The notes under the pieces are model-generated. The model did no database searches. It was not told where the DNA came from and was given only the letters and a program-made list of their open reading frames with translations. A DNA stretch of 16,858 nucleotides, taken from contig JACREA010000008.1 in the NCBI GenBank assembly GCA_016218465.1, positions 1 to 16,858 of the forward strand. The letters are read 5' to 3'. A program made the translations under genes and the position numbers. The stretch comes from Nitrosomonadales bacterium (lineage in GTDB: Bacteria; Pseudomonadota; Gammaproteobacteria; Burkholderiales; Gallionellaceae). This document shows, piece after piece, positions 1 to 7,636 of this stretch (position 1 is the first letter of the stretch; each line of letters opens with the position of its first letter).

Positions 1-450
1 GCTTTACTGCTCATGGCACCGTTGGCGCAGGCTGCTGTTTTATATGTCCAGAGCGTAAAGGCGCCAATTCTGTCAGATACTTCCTTCGGCTCTCCAAAGT
101 TGGCAGAGGCGACTAAGGGTGAAGCACTTAAAGAGGTGGAAAGCAAGGGAAGCTGGCACAAGGTCATCTATAAGGATAAAACCGGCTGGGTTTCCAGGCT
201 CCTCATTGGCCCAAAGCCCCCGGTAGGCAGGGTCTCAGTCCTGGAGGGTACCAGTGAGAACCTGGAGTCAGGCGCCAGGAAGAGGGCGTCAGCATTTACA
301 ACAGCAGCGGCGGCCAGGGGGTTTGCAGAGGATCGTTCCAGAGTTAGCGACAAATATAAAACCAACTTCGGGGGAGTTGAGCGTATGGAGGCCGTCAAGA
401 TAAGCGATGAGGTGGCAATGACGTTCCTTCAGGAGGGGGTGGAAAAATGA
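1..450 (+). CDS. SH3-domain exported protein, 5' end outside the window
   Basis: The reading frame is open from the first base, and the residues before the first ATG (position 13) are hydrophobic (ALLLMAPLAQA). This is the end of a Sec signal peptide with an AQA-type cleavage site, so the true start lies upstream and the ATG at 13 is internal. The mature part opens with a bacterial SH3 fold (about residues 8-70 of the visible protein: VLYVQSVKAPIL, then GSWHKVIY and TGWVSRLL). Such domains usually bind peptidoglycan or peptides in the periplasm. The C-terminal half is charged and Ala-rich (RKRASAF, AAAARGF, a helical stretch ending FLQEGVEK), which I see as helical and of unknown role. Its stop overlaps the ATG of the M48 protease gene by four bases (ATGA), so the two are probably translationally coupled. 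The family call is good; the function is not known. Confidence 0.8.
   Translation, partial: ALLLMAPLAQAAVLYVQSVKAPILSDTSFGSPKLAEATKGEALKEVESKGSWHKVIYKDKTGWVSRLLIGPKPPVGRVSVLEGTSENLESGARKRASAFTTAAAARGFAEDRSRVSDKYKTNFGGVERMEAVKISDEVAMTFLQEGVEK
431..436 (+). promoter_or_regulatory. Strong ribosome-binding site of the M48 protease gene
   Basis: AGGAGG sits ten bases before the ATG at 447, inside the last codons of the upstream SH3 gene. It supports the chosen start and coupled translation. Confidence 0.75.
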
Positions 451-1292
451 GTTTACATTCACCCCTAAAAATACTACTTTTTTATTCATTAATTATCTGT
501 TGCTCGCCATATACAGCTTCTGCTTCTGATGATTTCAGGCAAAGGCTGTACCAGGAAGGTGGGAATTCATTTTCTCAGGAAGATGATGTAAAGGCAGAGA
601 TCGTCTTTGGCAGGGTATTGGCTGCGAGGATACTCGGCAAGTACGCTTATTATGAGGATGGCAAGCTCAACGAGTATGTAAATAAGGTTGGGAAAGGCTT
701 GGCCCAGTTTGCCAACAGGCCTGAGATCGAGTTCAGGTTTGCCGTTATCGACACTAATATCGTCAATGCTTTCGCCGCTCCCGGCGGATATATATTCGTA
801 ACGAAGGGCGCTCTCATCAAAATGGAAGATGAGGCGGAATTGGCTGCTGTGCTTTCCCATGAGATTGCTCATGTAACTGAAAGGCATATTGTAAAAGAGC
901 TCAATATCAAGGGAACAGATGCGTCCCCGGTTTCGGGTTTTGCTCAGGTATTGGGCGGGGGTACGGGCGCCGTGAAGGTGATTTTTTCCCAGATAGTCGA
1001 CCAGGCGGCTGAGATACTTTTTGAAAAAGGACTTAAGAAGCAGGATGAATTTGACGCTGACAGGGTATCGACCATAATCATATCAACGGCTGGTTATGAT
1101 CCGCTGGCAATGAGAAGGTATCTCAAGAAAATATCCGGCTCTGAAAAAGAGACCAAAGCCCTGGTTGGCACACACCCATCATTTGAGGAGAGAATCATGA
1201 ATGTGGACAGCATTCTCGCCGACAACCAGTTGATGGATAAGAAGCAGCCCATTGTAAAGGAAAGGTTTATTGCGAATGTCAAAATTAAATAA
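447..1292 (+). CDS. Exported M48-family zinc metalloprotease
   Basis: This 281-residue protein starts with a signal peptide (hydrophobic stretch about 7-20, likely cut near ASA at 24-26). The catalytic zinc site is complete: HEIAH at 138-142 supplies two histidines and the general-base glutamate, and EFDADR at 201-206 supplies the third ligand (E201) downstream. The upstream segment NAFAAPGGYIFVTKG (107-121) and the later GTHPSFEERI (241-250) are also hallmarks of periplasmic M48 proteases of the BepA/LoiP type. There is no TPR tail like that of BepA, so the protein is closer to a minimal single-domain form. Family knowledge suggests quality control of outer-membrane proteins. The position just before a beta-barrel gene, and after an SH3 protein, fits a role at the envelope, but the substrate is an inference. 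A double cysteine at 18-19 is a poor lipobox, so I favour a soluble periplasmic enzyme. Confidence 0.9.
   Translation: MSLHSPLKILLFYSLIICCSPYTASASDDFRQRLYQEGGNSFSQEDDVKAEIVFGRVLAARILGKYAYYEDGKLNEYVNKVGKGLAQFANRPEIEFRFAVIDTNIVNAFAAPGGYIFVTKGALIKMEDEAELAAVLSHEIAHVTERHIVKELNIKGTDASPVSGFAQVLGGGTGAVKVIFSQIVDQAAEILFEKGLKKQDEFDADRVSTIIISTAGYDPLAMRRYLKKISGSEKETKALVGTHPSFEERIMNVDSILADNQLMDKKQPIVKERFIANVKIK
1257..1265 (+). promoter_or_regulatory. Ribosome-binding site that decides the start of the OmpP1-like gene
   Basis: The purine-rich AAGGAAAGG lies ten bases before ATG 1276 but only four before the in-frame TTG at 1270. The ATG is therefore the better start. Confidence 0.5.
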
Positions 1293-2586
1293 TAGTAGTC
1301 TGACCATCGGAAAGTACAGTTGCGTCAGGCGCGACATCACGTCTATTACGGCAATAATATTAGCCACCTGCTGTTCATTGTTTGCAGCCCCTGCCTGTTC
1401 TGACGAGTACCACTACAACAATATCCTGATCGGTGATCGAGCGGCGGGTATGGGTGGCGCCTATACGGCGATATCCGATGATCCATCGGGACTATTCTAT
1501 AACCCAGCGGGTATCGCCTATGCGCAGGGGAACAGTATCTCCGTCAGTGCCAACGCCTTTCATCAAACAAAGACCGTTTATAAAAATGCTCTCGGTAGTG
1601 GTAATGACTATGAGCGCAACTCATCAGCCCTTCTCCCGAATTTTTTCGGTATCATTCAACCCCTCGGCAAGGGGAAAGTAGGTTTTTCCTATGCTGTTCC
1701 AGATTCTGTAATAGAGGATCAGAACCAGACCTTTTACAACCTGCCGGGTACCACTACTACCCGGTTTGCAATTAACTTCAACAAGAGTGATAGTACCTAT
1801 TACTTCGGGCCTTCTTATGCATTGGAGTTGACGCCGGAGTTTTCTGTCGGCGCCACGCTTTATGGTCATTATCGCCGGAATGAATGGATATCGAATCAGT
1901 TAATCAATAAAAGCGCCGGGACTTATCAATGGCTGAATCAGTTTTATAAAAATACTGAATCGGGGATAAAGCCAATACTCGGATTGATGTGGAACCCTAC
2001 AACTAAACTGACCACTGGATTATCATTAAGTAAAGTAAATATCATTCAATCCGATACTGCATATCAAACTATTTGTGCGGGCGATATCCCTGGGATATGT
2101 GATCCCGCTTATGTGCCTGGCACCGCACCAGTACGGGTGGTAAATTTGTCTAAAGCCAAAAGAGTTTATCCCTTAACTTCAACAATGGGTATTGCCTACT
2201 TCCATTCCAAATCCCTGATAATTTCCGGTGATATTTCGTATAACGGCAAGGTAAAAGATGATAATTTTGGCAACAAGGAACCCACCTTGAATGTCGCATT
2301 AGGCACGGAATATTATCTGGACGAGAAATGGGCGATCAAGGGTGGTTTCTTTACGGATAGAGCAAACACTCCGAAGATCAAGAGCAGCGATACGAATGCA
2401 TACGACCATGTGGATTTATATGGCGCGAGCTTAAGCACCAGCTATTTTACGAGACAATCATCCATCACTCTTGGTGTCACCTACCGTTACGGGGTGGGGC
2501 AGGCTCAGATACTTGGAAATCAAACAATACAGGACGTGAAGTCGCAGGCTTCGACTTATTTCCTGTCGGCCTCTTATTTTTATTGA
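1276..2586 (+). CDS. OmpP1/FadL/TodX-type outer-membrane beta-barrel protein
   Basis: From ATG 1276 this is a 436-residue protein. A signal peptide is visible (hydrophobic 22-40, cleavage likely after APA at 38-40). The segment AAGMGGAYTAISDDPS, followed by GLFYNPAGIA (56-81), is the N-terminal hallmark of the FadL/OmpP1 transport family, where this region forms the plug. The rest alternates short polar loops with amphipathic strands and ends in an aromatic strand, SASYFY, as expected for recognition by the BAM machinery. Relatives take up hydrophobic compounds such as fatty acids or toluene, but the substrate here cannot be read from sequence. The gene overlaps the end of the M48 protease gene by 17 bases, so they are probably co-transcribed. 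It is the most AT-rich gene in the window (1921-1980 is 33% G+C), unlike the gsp genes it converges on. TTG 1270 is an alternative start two codons earlier. Confidence 0.88.
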   Translation: MSKLNNSSLTIGKYSCVRRDITSITAIILATCCSLFAAPACSDEYHYNNILIGDRAAGMGGAYTAISDDPSGLFYNPAGIAYAQGNSISVSANAFHQTKTVYKNALGSGNDYERNSSALLPNFFGIIQPLGKGKVGFSYAVPDSVIEDQNQTFYNLPGTTTTRFAINFNKSDSTYYFGPSYALELTPEFSVGATLYGHYRRNEWISNQLINKSAGTYQWLNQFYKNTESGIKPILGLMWNPTTKLTTGLSLSKVNIIQSDTAYQTICAGDIPGICDPAYVPGTAPVRVVNLSKAKRVYPLTSTMGIAYFHSKSLIISGDISYNGKVKDDNFGNKEPTLNVALGTEYYLDEKWAIKGGFFTDRANTPKIKSSDTNAYDHVDLYGASLSTSYFTRQSSITLGVTYRYGVGQAQILGNQTIQDVKSQASTYFLSASYFY

Positions 2587-2645
2587 GGGGTAAGGTGAGG
2601 GACATTGAGCAGCGCCTACGCTTTCTTGCATCGCATAGCCCCTCA
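2584..2645. terminator. Possible bidirectional terminator between the convergent OMP and gspD genes
   Basis: This 62-base span is bounded by TGAGGGG (2584-2590) and its exact complement CCCCTCA (2639-2645). It encloses a small AGCG/CGCT hairpin (2611-2622) followed by TTCTT on the + strand. It lies where two convergent genes must stop. There is no clean uridine tract after the outer stem and the outer loop is long, so this is only a weak call. Confidence 0.3.
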
Positions 2646-2679
2646 TGGTTGTTTAGTTTGTGGACAGTCTGTTACAGAT

Positions 2680-4761
2680 TTAGTTTTGTGCAGGAACAGG
2701 TTGCGTTTCCGCTGGCGGACTAGTATCTGTCTTATTGGACAAAGAACCGCCGACCATGTGGCCATCCTGTAGCTGCGGCAATAGCGGAGCGCCCATGTTT
2801 GGCAACGTGAGCTTCTGCTCAGGTTGTCCGGTGATTTCTGCATTACGGATGTAATCATAGCGATCACTCGACAAACTCGCGCTCTGCTCATTGTTTCGTA
2901 TCACGGTCGGGCGCAAGAACACCATCAGGTTGGTTTTGACGTGGCTGCGTTTCTGGTATTTGAATAAATTGCCAAGGATAGGAATATCGCCCAATCCAGG
3001 CACTTTTACGACGCCATCACGCTGGCTTTCATCGATCAGTCCACCCAGTACGATAATCTCTCCATCGTTAACCAGTACGTTGGTATCAATCGAGCGCTTG
3101 TTGGTGATGATGCCGGCGGAGCCTGTAGCGTCCTGCACGCTTGATGTTTCCTGATATATCGCCATCTTGACTGTTCCGCCTTCGGATATCTGCGGCCGCA
3201 CACGCAGCGAAAGGCCGATATCCTTGCGCTCTATCGTCTGGAACGGATTCACTCCCGCGCTGCCGCCCGATGCTGTCGTCGTGTATTGTCCGGTAATAAA
3301 TGGCACGTTCTGGCCGACGATGATTTTCGCTTCTTCATTGTCGAGTGTGATCAAATTGGGCATTGACAGAATATTGGCGTCGTCGTCGGATGCAAGCGCG
3401 CGGGCCAAAACGCCCAACCCGAGTTTGCCTGCGGCTTGGCGGAAAATACCGAGAGACAAACCGTTGCCCGGTGGCAACACATTGCCTGTGGTGGATGACG
3501 CGACCGCCTGGCTGATCAGATTATCACCTCCACCGGCAAATCCGGTCACTCCGCCTACACGATAATTACTGGCGCTGCCACCGGATAATGCGCTCCATTG
3601 AATGCCAAATTCGGCGGCTCGCGTGGCGCTTACTTCAACGATCAGCGATTCGATATAAACCTGAGCGCGCCGCGCGTCGAGCTGGTCGATGATGGAGCGC
3701 AAATTGCGGTAGACCGTCTCGCTGGCAGTGATGATGAGGGTATTAGTCGCTGCGTCGGCCTGAATGAATCCCGCAGGACCGCCGCTTGGCAGAGGTTGTT
3801 GAACTGACCCGGGCGGGGTAGGGTTTATCGCGGAAGCTTCAGACGACACCACGGCACGCAAAGTTTGAGCGAGCTTGGCCGCTTCCGCATTTTTTAAATA
3901 TACGACATGCACATTGCCTGGATGCGCAGTCGGCTGATCGAGTTTTGCAATCAGTGATTTTGCCAGGTTGGCGCGTACTTCGGAGGGCGCGCGCATAATG
4001 ATCGAATTGCTGCGCGATTCCGCCAGCAGGCTGAGTTGCCCGGCAGCGCCTCCCGGGGATCCGCCCGGTTCCAGTAGTCGAGTAACCATAGATGCAATGT
4101 CGCTGGCAACTGCGTAACGGATAGGTATCACTTCCGGTTCGCTGCTCGCGGGGCTATCCAGTGCTGCGATTATCTTGCTCAGTCGCAGCAGGTTGTCGGC
4201 GTAGTCGGTGATGACCAGCGAGTTGTTGCCAGGGTTGGCGTTGATGGTGTTGTTGGGTGCAATCAACGGGCGCAATACCGCTACCAGATTAGCTGCAGGT
4301 TCGTATTTTAAATAATATATCTGTGTTGCGATCTGGTCGCCGCGTACTGCGCCAGTCTGGATCGGGCTTGCTTGCAACTTGGCGTCCGCTTCAGGCACTA
4401 CTTTGGTATAGCTGTTACCGGTTATCAGCGTGTAGCCATTCAAGCGCAACACTGAGGTCAAGAGCTGGAATGCCTGGGCTTTGGAGAGAGGTTTTTCCGA
4501 CACCAGATTAATCTTGCCCTTGATACGCGGATCGATGATGAATGTTGTATTGGTGTAGTCGCCGATTGCCGTAATTACAGATTCGATATCGGCATCGACG
4601 AAATTGAGCGTGCCTTCATTTGCGCCGGTCGCTTCTTTCAAGCCGGCTTCCTGCGCCTGTGCCGGCTGGATGCCCGCAACTGCGCATATCAGAGCCATGA
4701 TAGCAATCAAGCAGCGCCACGCTGCCGGTATCTGTACTGTTGTCAATATAATTTTTCTCAT
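2680..4761 (-). CDS. gspD: Type II secretion outer-membrane secretin GspD
   Basis: GspD forms the multimeric gated channel through which folded proteins leave the periplasm. The 693-residue protein has a signal peptide (hydrophobic 14-30, cleavage near AQA at 34-36). An N0 domain follows (about 51-125, LNFVDADIESVITAIG), then three N1-N3 repeats (about 146-202, 210-276, 284-362). The secretin barrel (about 365-620) carries VPFITG and the signature VPGLGDIPILGNLF (587-600), then TNLMVFLRPTVI. The last 70 residues are a Pro/Gln-rich tail with no recognisable pilotin-binding domain. A longer in-frame ATG at 4971 would add 70 basic residues before the signal peptide, so I reject it. The chosen ATG overlaps the gspN stop by four bases (ATGA), showing coupling. 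It is the last gene of the cluster, as in the Xanthomonas xps order. Confidence 0.97.
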   Translation of the reverse strand: MRKIILTTVQIPAAWRCLIAIMALICAVAGIQPAQAQEAGLKEATGANEGTLNFVDADIESVITAIGDYTNTTFIIDPRIKGKINLVSEKPLSKAQAFQLLTSVLRLNGYTLITGNSYTKVVPEADAKLQASPIQTGAVRGDQIATQIYYLKYEPAANLVAVLRPLIAPNNTINANPGNNSLVITDYADNLLRLSKIIAALDSPASSEPEVIPIRYAVASDIASMVTRLLEPGGSPGGAAGQLSLLAESRSNSIIMRAPSEVRANLAKSLIAKLDQPTAHPGNVHVVYLKNAEAAKLAQTLRAVVSSEASAINPTPPGSVQQPLPSGGPAGFIQADAATNTLIITASETVYRNLRSIIDQLDARRAQVYIESLIVEVSATRAAEFGIQWSALSGGSASNYRVGGVTGFAGGGDNLISQAVASSTTGNVLPPGNGLSLGIFRQAAGKLGLGVLARALASDDDANILSMPNLITLDNEEAKIIVGQNVPFITGQYTTTASGGSAGVNPFQTIERKDIGLSLRVRPQISEGGTVKMAIYQETSSVQDATGSAGIITNKRSIDTNVLVNDGEIIVLGGLIDESQRDGVVKVPGLGDIPILGNLFKYQKRSHVKTNLMVFLRPTVIRNNEQSASLSSDRYDYIRNAEITGQPEQKLTLPNMGAPLLPQLQDGHMVGGSLSNKTDTSPPAETQPVPAQN

Positions 4762-5531
4762 TTGTACTCTAACGCGAAAACATCCTTTTCGCCCTCTCTG
4801 CTGTGTGGTCCCAGCAAATTTAGTAAATTTGCCAGTCTCTCTTCTTGTCCAGATTCTGCTTCTGCCTTGCCGGAAAACTGTAACCGCCCGCTGGCCAATA
4901 TTCCTGTGCCTCTTAATATAAGCGGCCCTTTGATTGTCTTGAGTGTCACAGCCGATTGCTGTCCGCGCCAATCGATAGCCAGATTATAGCTGCCCAACGG
5001 TTTGATCGGCGATAGCCGCGATGCGATGTCATTCATTTCCAGGTTCGTCGATCCGGTCAACTCTATTTGCCCATCCTTTTGCGCCAACTGCAACGGCTCC
5101 CATGATAACCGCATCTGGCCGGAAGGCTGCACAGTATTAAGCGGCGCGCCCAGAGCTGCCAGCCGTTCCGCCGGTAATAATACCGCAGCCGGACTCACTT
5201 GCCATTGATGCCAACTGCCGGTCACGCTTACAGGTTGCGACAGGGCCTCGGCATTTTCCAGTTCGGCATCGACGTGAGCCAGCAATACCATCGGAGACAA
5301 CCGCCAGGAGAATCGTCCCGGCAACAGCGGTGTTACCGCATCGCTAGCGCTTGCCGCTCCGCCGAAGAAGGCTGAACCGTGCCACAATGTGCCCTGAGCA
5401 TCACCTAGCGTCAAGCGGCCTTCGGTTTGTTTCTCCACTATTGATGCAATCCAGGCCGCTGGAAAAAAAGCCAGCACGGTGAACGCGGCACTGGCAATCC
5501 CCGCCAGAAACCATATCACGAAGCGGCGCAT
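4758..5531 (-). CDS. gspN: Type II secretion protein GspN
   Basis: This 257-residue bitopic inner-membrane protein has one N-terminal membrane segment (about 5-27) and a periplasmic body rich in beta strands, matching the T2SS protein N family. In Xanthomonas the homologous XpsN links the inner-membrane L/M complex to the secretin, doing the work that GspC does elsewhere. No separate gspC is visible here, so the same role is likely, by inference. The body holds the family-like stretch LTLGDAQGTLWHGSA (40-54) and a late GTGILASGRLQFSG segment. The start ATG overlaps the gspM stop by one base (TAATG) and the stop overlaps the gspD start by four bases. This places N between M and D in a continuous coupled run. 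Confidence 0.9.
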   Translation of the reverse strand: MRRFVIWFLAGIASAAFTVLAFFPAAWIASIVEKQTEGRLTLGDAQGTLWHGSAFFGGAASASDAVTPLLPGRFSWRLSPMVLLAHVDAELENAEALSQPVSVTGSWHQWQVSPAAVLLPAERLAALGAPLNTVQPSGQMRLSWEPLQLAQKDGQIELTGSTNLEMNDIASRLSPIKPLGSYNLAIDWRGQQSAVTLKTIKGPLILRGTGILASGRLQFSGKAEAESGQEERLANLLNLLGPHSREGEKDVFALEYK

Positions 5532-6043
5532 TACTCATTCCTTTGTTGCCGTAGAGTCAATGTCACATCGACTGTGTCTGCTTGAGACAGTGCAACGATA
5601 TTCGCATCGACCACGGAAAGCAGGGCGGTTCTTTGCATATCGTCCAGCCAGTTCAGCGTACTGGCAAAAGAAACGGCAACGAGTTGCACTTTAGCAAGAT
5701 TGCCGGTCAGCATCACACTTTGCGGTTTCAATCCTTTGCGCGCAAGCGCGGTTTCGATACTTTCCTTGGTTATTGCTGCCAATGTTGGCGCGGATGTGCC
5801 TGAAAGCGCAGAGGCTTCCTTCGACAATGCCTGCATTTGTGCGGTTTGCTGGCGCAGCACCGGCAGGTTGTTGTTCAAATGCTCGCGTCCGGTAAGGGCA
5901 GGATCAATCATTGTTGCGAAGATCAGGCCGAGCGCCACCACAGCAGTGGCAGCAGCAAGCATCGCGCGCTCGCGCGCATTTCGTGCCATCCAGAATTCAG
6001 CGAAAGATTGCCTCGATTGATTCAACAGATTGTTCGGACTCAT
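5531..6043 (-). CDS. gspM: Type II secretion protein GspM
   Basis: This is a 170-residue inner-membrane assembly protein that partners GspL and stabilises it. A short cytoplasmic N-terminus precedes one membrane helix (about 28-46, LAAATAVVALGLIFATM). A predicted coiled region follows (about 50-80), then a small periplasmic domain containing GLKPQSV and a beta-rich end (VDVTLTL). This matches the usual GspM size and layout. I chose the ATG at 6043 because it overlaps the gspL stop by four bases (ATGA), the pattern used through the cluster. An in-frame ATG at 6064 would add seven residues (MENPERE) inside gspL and is less likely. Confidence 0.93.
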   Translation of the reverse strand: MSPNNLLNQSRQSFAEFWMARNARERAMLAAATAVVALGLIFATMIDPALTGREHLNNNLPVLRQQTAQMQALSKEASALSGTSAPTLAAITKESIETALARKGLKPQSVMLTGNLAKVQLVAVSFASTLNWLDDMQRTALLSVVDANIVALSQADTVDVTLTLRQQRNE

Positions 6044-7374
6044 TTCGCGCTCCGGATTTTCCATACCGCCGCCGCTCCGGAAGTTTCCTGGTCAAGCGAC
6101 AGGTGGCGTTCCGCCAGCGCGACCTTCATCTGCCGCATCGGCGCTTCTGCATTGGGCGCTTCGGTTCGGCTCAGGACAGGCTTGAACCGTACGAACAGAC
6201 TGCGTTCGCGGTACTCCAGCACGGCAATGGCAGGTGGCTTGCCGGAGGTTGCTGTGACGCTTGCCCATGCTTCGCCAAAGGACGCTGTGATGGCTGTAAA
6301 ATCATCTGGTTTGGACAGCCCCGCATCGTGTTTGATCGTGGCGATCTTCTGACGCATTTGCGCGGCAGGATCGATGATTACCGTCTCTTTCGGAAAAGAC
6401 GATTTGTAGATTTGGGTCATGGTTGCGCGTAGCGCTGAGGCTTCGCTCTTCATGCGCCACCAGTCGATATTCAATGCGGCGACATTGGTGATCAAGACCG
6501 TAGCCGCCAGCGCAAGCGGCCAGCGCCATGCCCGCCAATCCATGCTGGGATGTGATCCCGCACCCAGCCCCCCCATCAAGTCAAGCGTCGTACCATTGGC
6601 GCCAGAAATCCAGCGTGACCAGTTATCGGCCAATATACTGATGCGTTTATTCAGTGCACCGGTATGGTTGACCACTTCTTGATAAGCGTGTATTTCGGAT
6701 TGCGGCACATGCAACACAATCGATGCATCGGGCACAATCGCGCACAATGTCCGGATTATCTCGTGCGCCGCGGACTCATTCTGGTTTGCGCTTATCGCCA
6801 CGCCGATGCCGTCGTGCTCCGAGAGGCGGAACGTCATATCGATCGCGTTGCCAGGTTCGTTTCCGGCCACGGCCACGCTGACCGGCTGGTCAGGCTGATT
6901 CGGTTGCCCAAGCTGACAACTCAAGCACAATTGTGCGGGCAGCGCCGCAATCTTGCGCGCGCCGCACGAGACCAACGCCTTGACCAAAGCGTCGAGCCAG
7001 CTGCGCTGCACTACTGCAACGGTGCGCATTCCATCGGCCATCCCCCCTGCAACGACCACACAATCGGACGGGTCGGAAATCAACCTGTCTTCGACCAGGT
7101 TGGGCAATGCTGCCTTCATCCTGGAGGGCGATAGTGGAGGCACTTTAACGCGCAGCAAGGTGACATCGCCAGCGGCCAGCAGCAACACTACGCGCTGCGC
7201 CTTGGCTATGGTGTCGGACAAGTCCTGCAAAGGCATTACCCCTTGACGCTCGATTGATGTGTCATGCGACATGCTGCTATTCGATACCAGGGCGAACGGG
7301 CAGGGCAGTGCAGGCCAATGCGGTGCGTTGCCGGCGGCGGCTTTGGAAGGCAAGCGGAGATAGAGCGTGCTCAA
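6040..7374 (-). CDS. gspL: Type II secretion protein GspL
   Basis: GspL (444 residues) anchors the secretion ATPase GspE to the inner membrane. The N-terminus MSTLYLRLPS is the family opening, and the cytoplasmic actin-like domain runs to about residue 275 (for example LPNLVEDRL at 90-98, characteristic of GspL). One membrane helix follows (about 283-302, RWPLALAATVLITNVAAL), then a periplasmic ferredoxin-like domain. The start codon is TTG, with no good in-frame ATG nearby and only a weak GAGAAG upstream. The gene begins the second sub-run L-M-N-D, about 262 bp after the orphan lipoprotein gene, so it probably has its own promoter, though I could not find a convincing one. Its ATPase partner gspE is not in the window. 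Confidence 0.94.
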   Translation of the reverse strand: MSTLYLRLPSKAAAGNAPHWPALPCPFALVSNSSMSHDTSIERQGVMPLQDLSDTIAKAQRVVLLLAAGDVTLLRVKVPPLSPSRMKAALPNLVEDRLISDPSDCVVVAGGMADGMRTVAVVQRSWLDALVKALVSCGARKIAALPAQLCLSCQLGQPNQPDQPVSVAVAGNEPGNAIDMTFRLSEHDGIGVAISANQNESAAHEIIRTLCAIVPDASIVLHVPQSEIHAYQEVVNHTGALNKRISILADNWSRWISGANGTTLDLMGGLGAGSHPSMDWRAWRWPLALAATVLITNVAALNIDWWRMKSEASALRATMTQIYKSSFPKETVIIDPAAQMRQKIATIKHDAGLSKPDDFTAITASFGEAWASVTATSGKPPAIAVLEYRERSLFVRFKPVLSRTEAPNAEAPMRQMKVALAERHLSLDQETSGAAAVWKIRSAK

Positions 7375-7463
7375 ATTGTCTGCTTCTCAATGCAAAGGAT
7401 TAGAGGGAATCGTACTTGATAGTTGCACAAGTATCCACCGAAAATGCATGCTGCTGAAAACCG

Positions 7464-7493
7464 GAAGGCACGATCTGTGATGATCGTGCCTTC
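7464..7493 (-). terminator. Perfect 12-bp hairpin between the lipoprotein gene and gspL
   Basis: GAAGGCACGATC (7464-7475) is exactly complementary to GATCGTGCCTTC (7482-7493), with a six-base loop. Read on the - strand the stem is followed by CGG and then TTTT, so it resembles an intrinsic terminator, although the T run is short and offset by three bases. It lies 144 bp after the lipoprotein stop and 90 bp before the gspL start. The rest of 7375-7636 holds no gene that I can see; a second, weaker repeat (CTCTGG 7513-7518 / CCAGAG 7541-7546) is present. Confidence 0.5.
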
Positions 7494-7636
7494 AGAAGAA
7501 TTAAGCTGCATTCTCTGGTTACATTTGCATTAGATGACTGCCAGAGTAATTCAACCTACGCGCCCAGCATGATGAAGCTTACCATCTGCGGCGTGCTGCT
7601 ATGCAAGTATTATTGAACGCGACATCATTGCTTGGC

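Noticed and set aside
13..15. ATG at 13 as the true start of the first gene
   Set aside because: The frame is open and hydrophobic upstream of it and it falls within a signal peptide, so the gene begins outside the window.
4762..4971. 70-residue N-terminal extension of gspD
   Set aside because: It lies inside gspN, is highly basic and would bury the signal peptide. The ATG at 4761 overlaps the gspN stop in the pattern used throughout the cluster.
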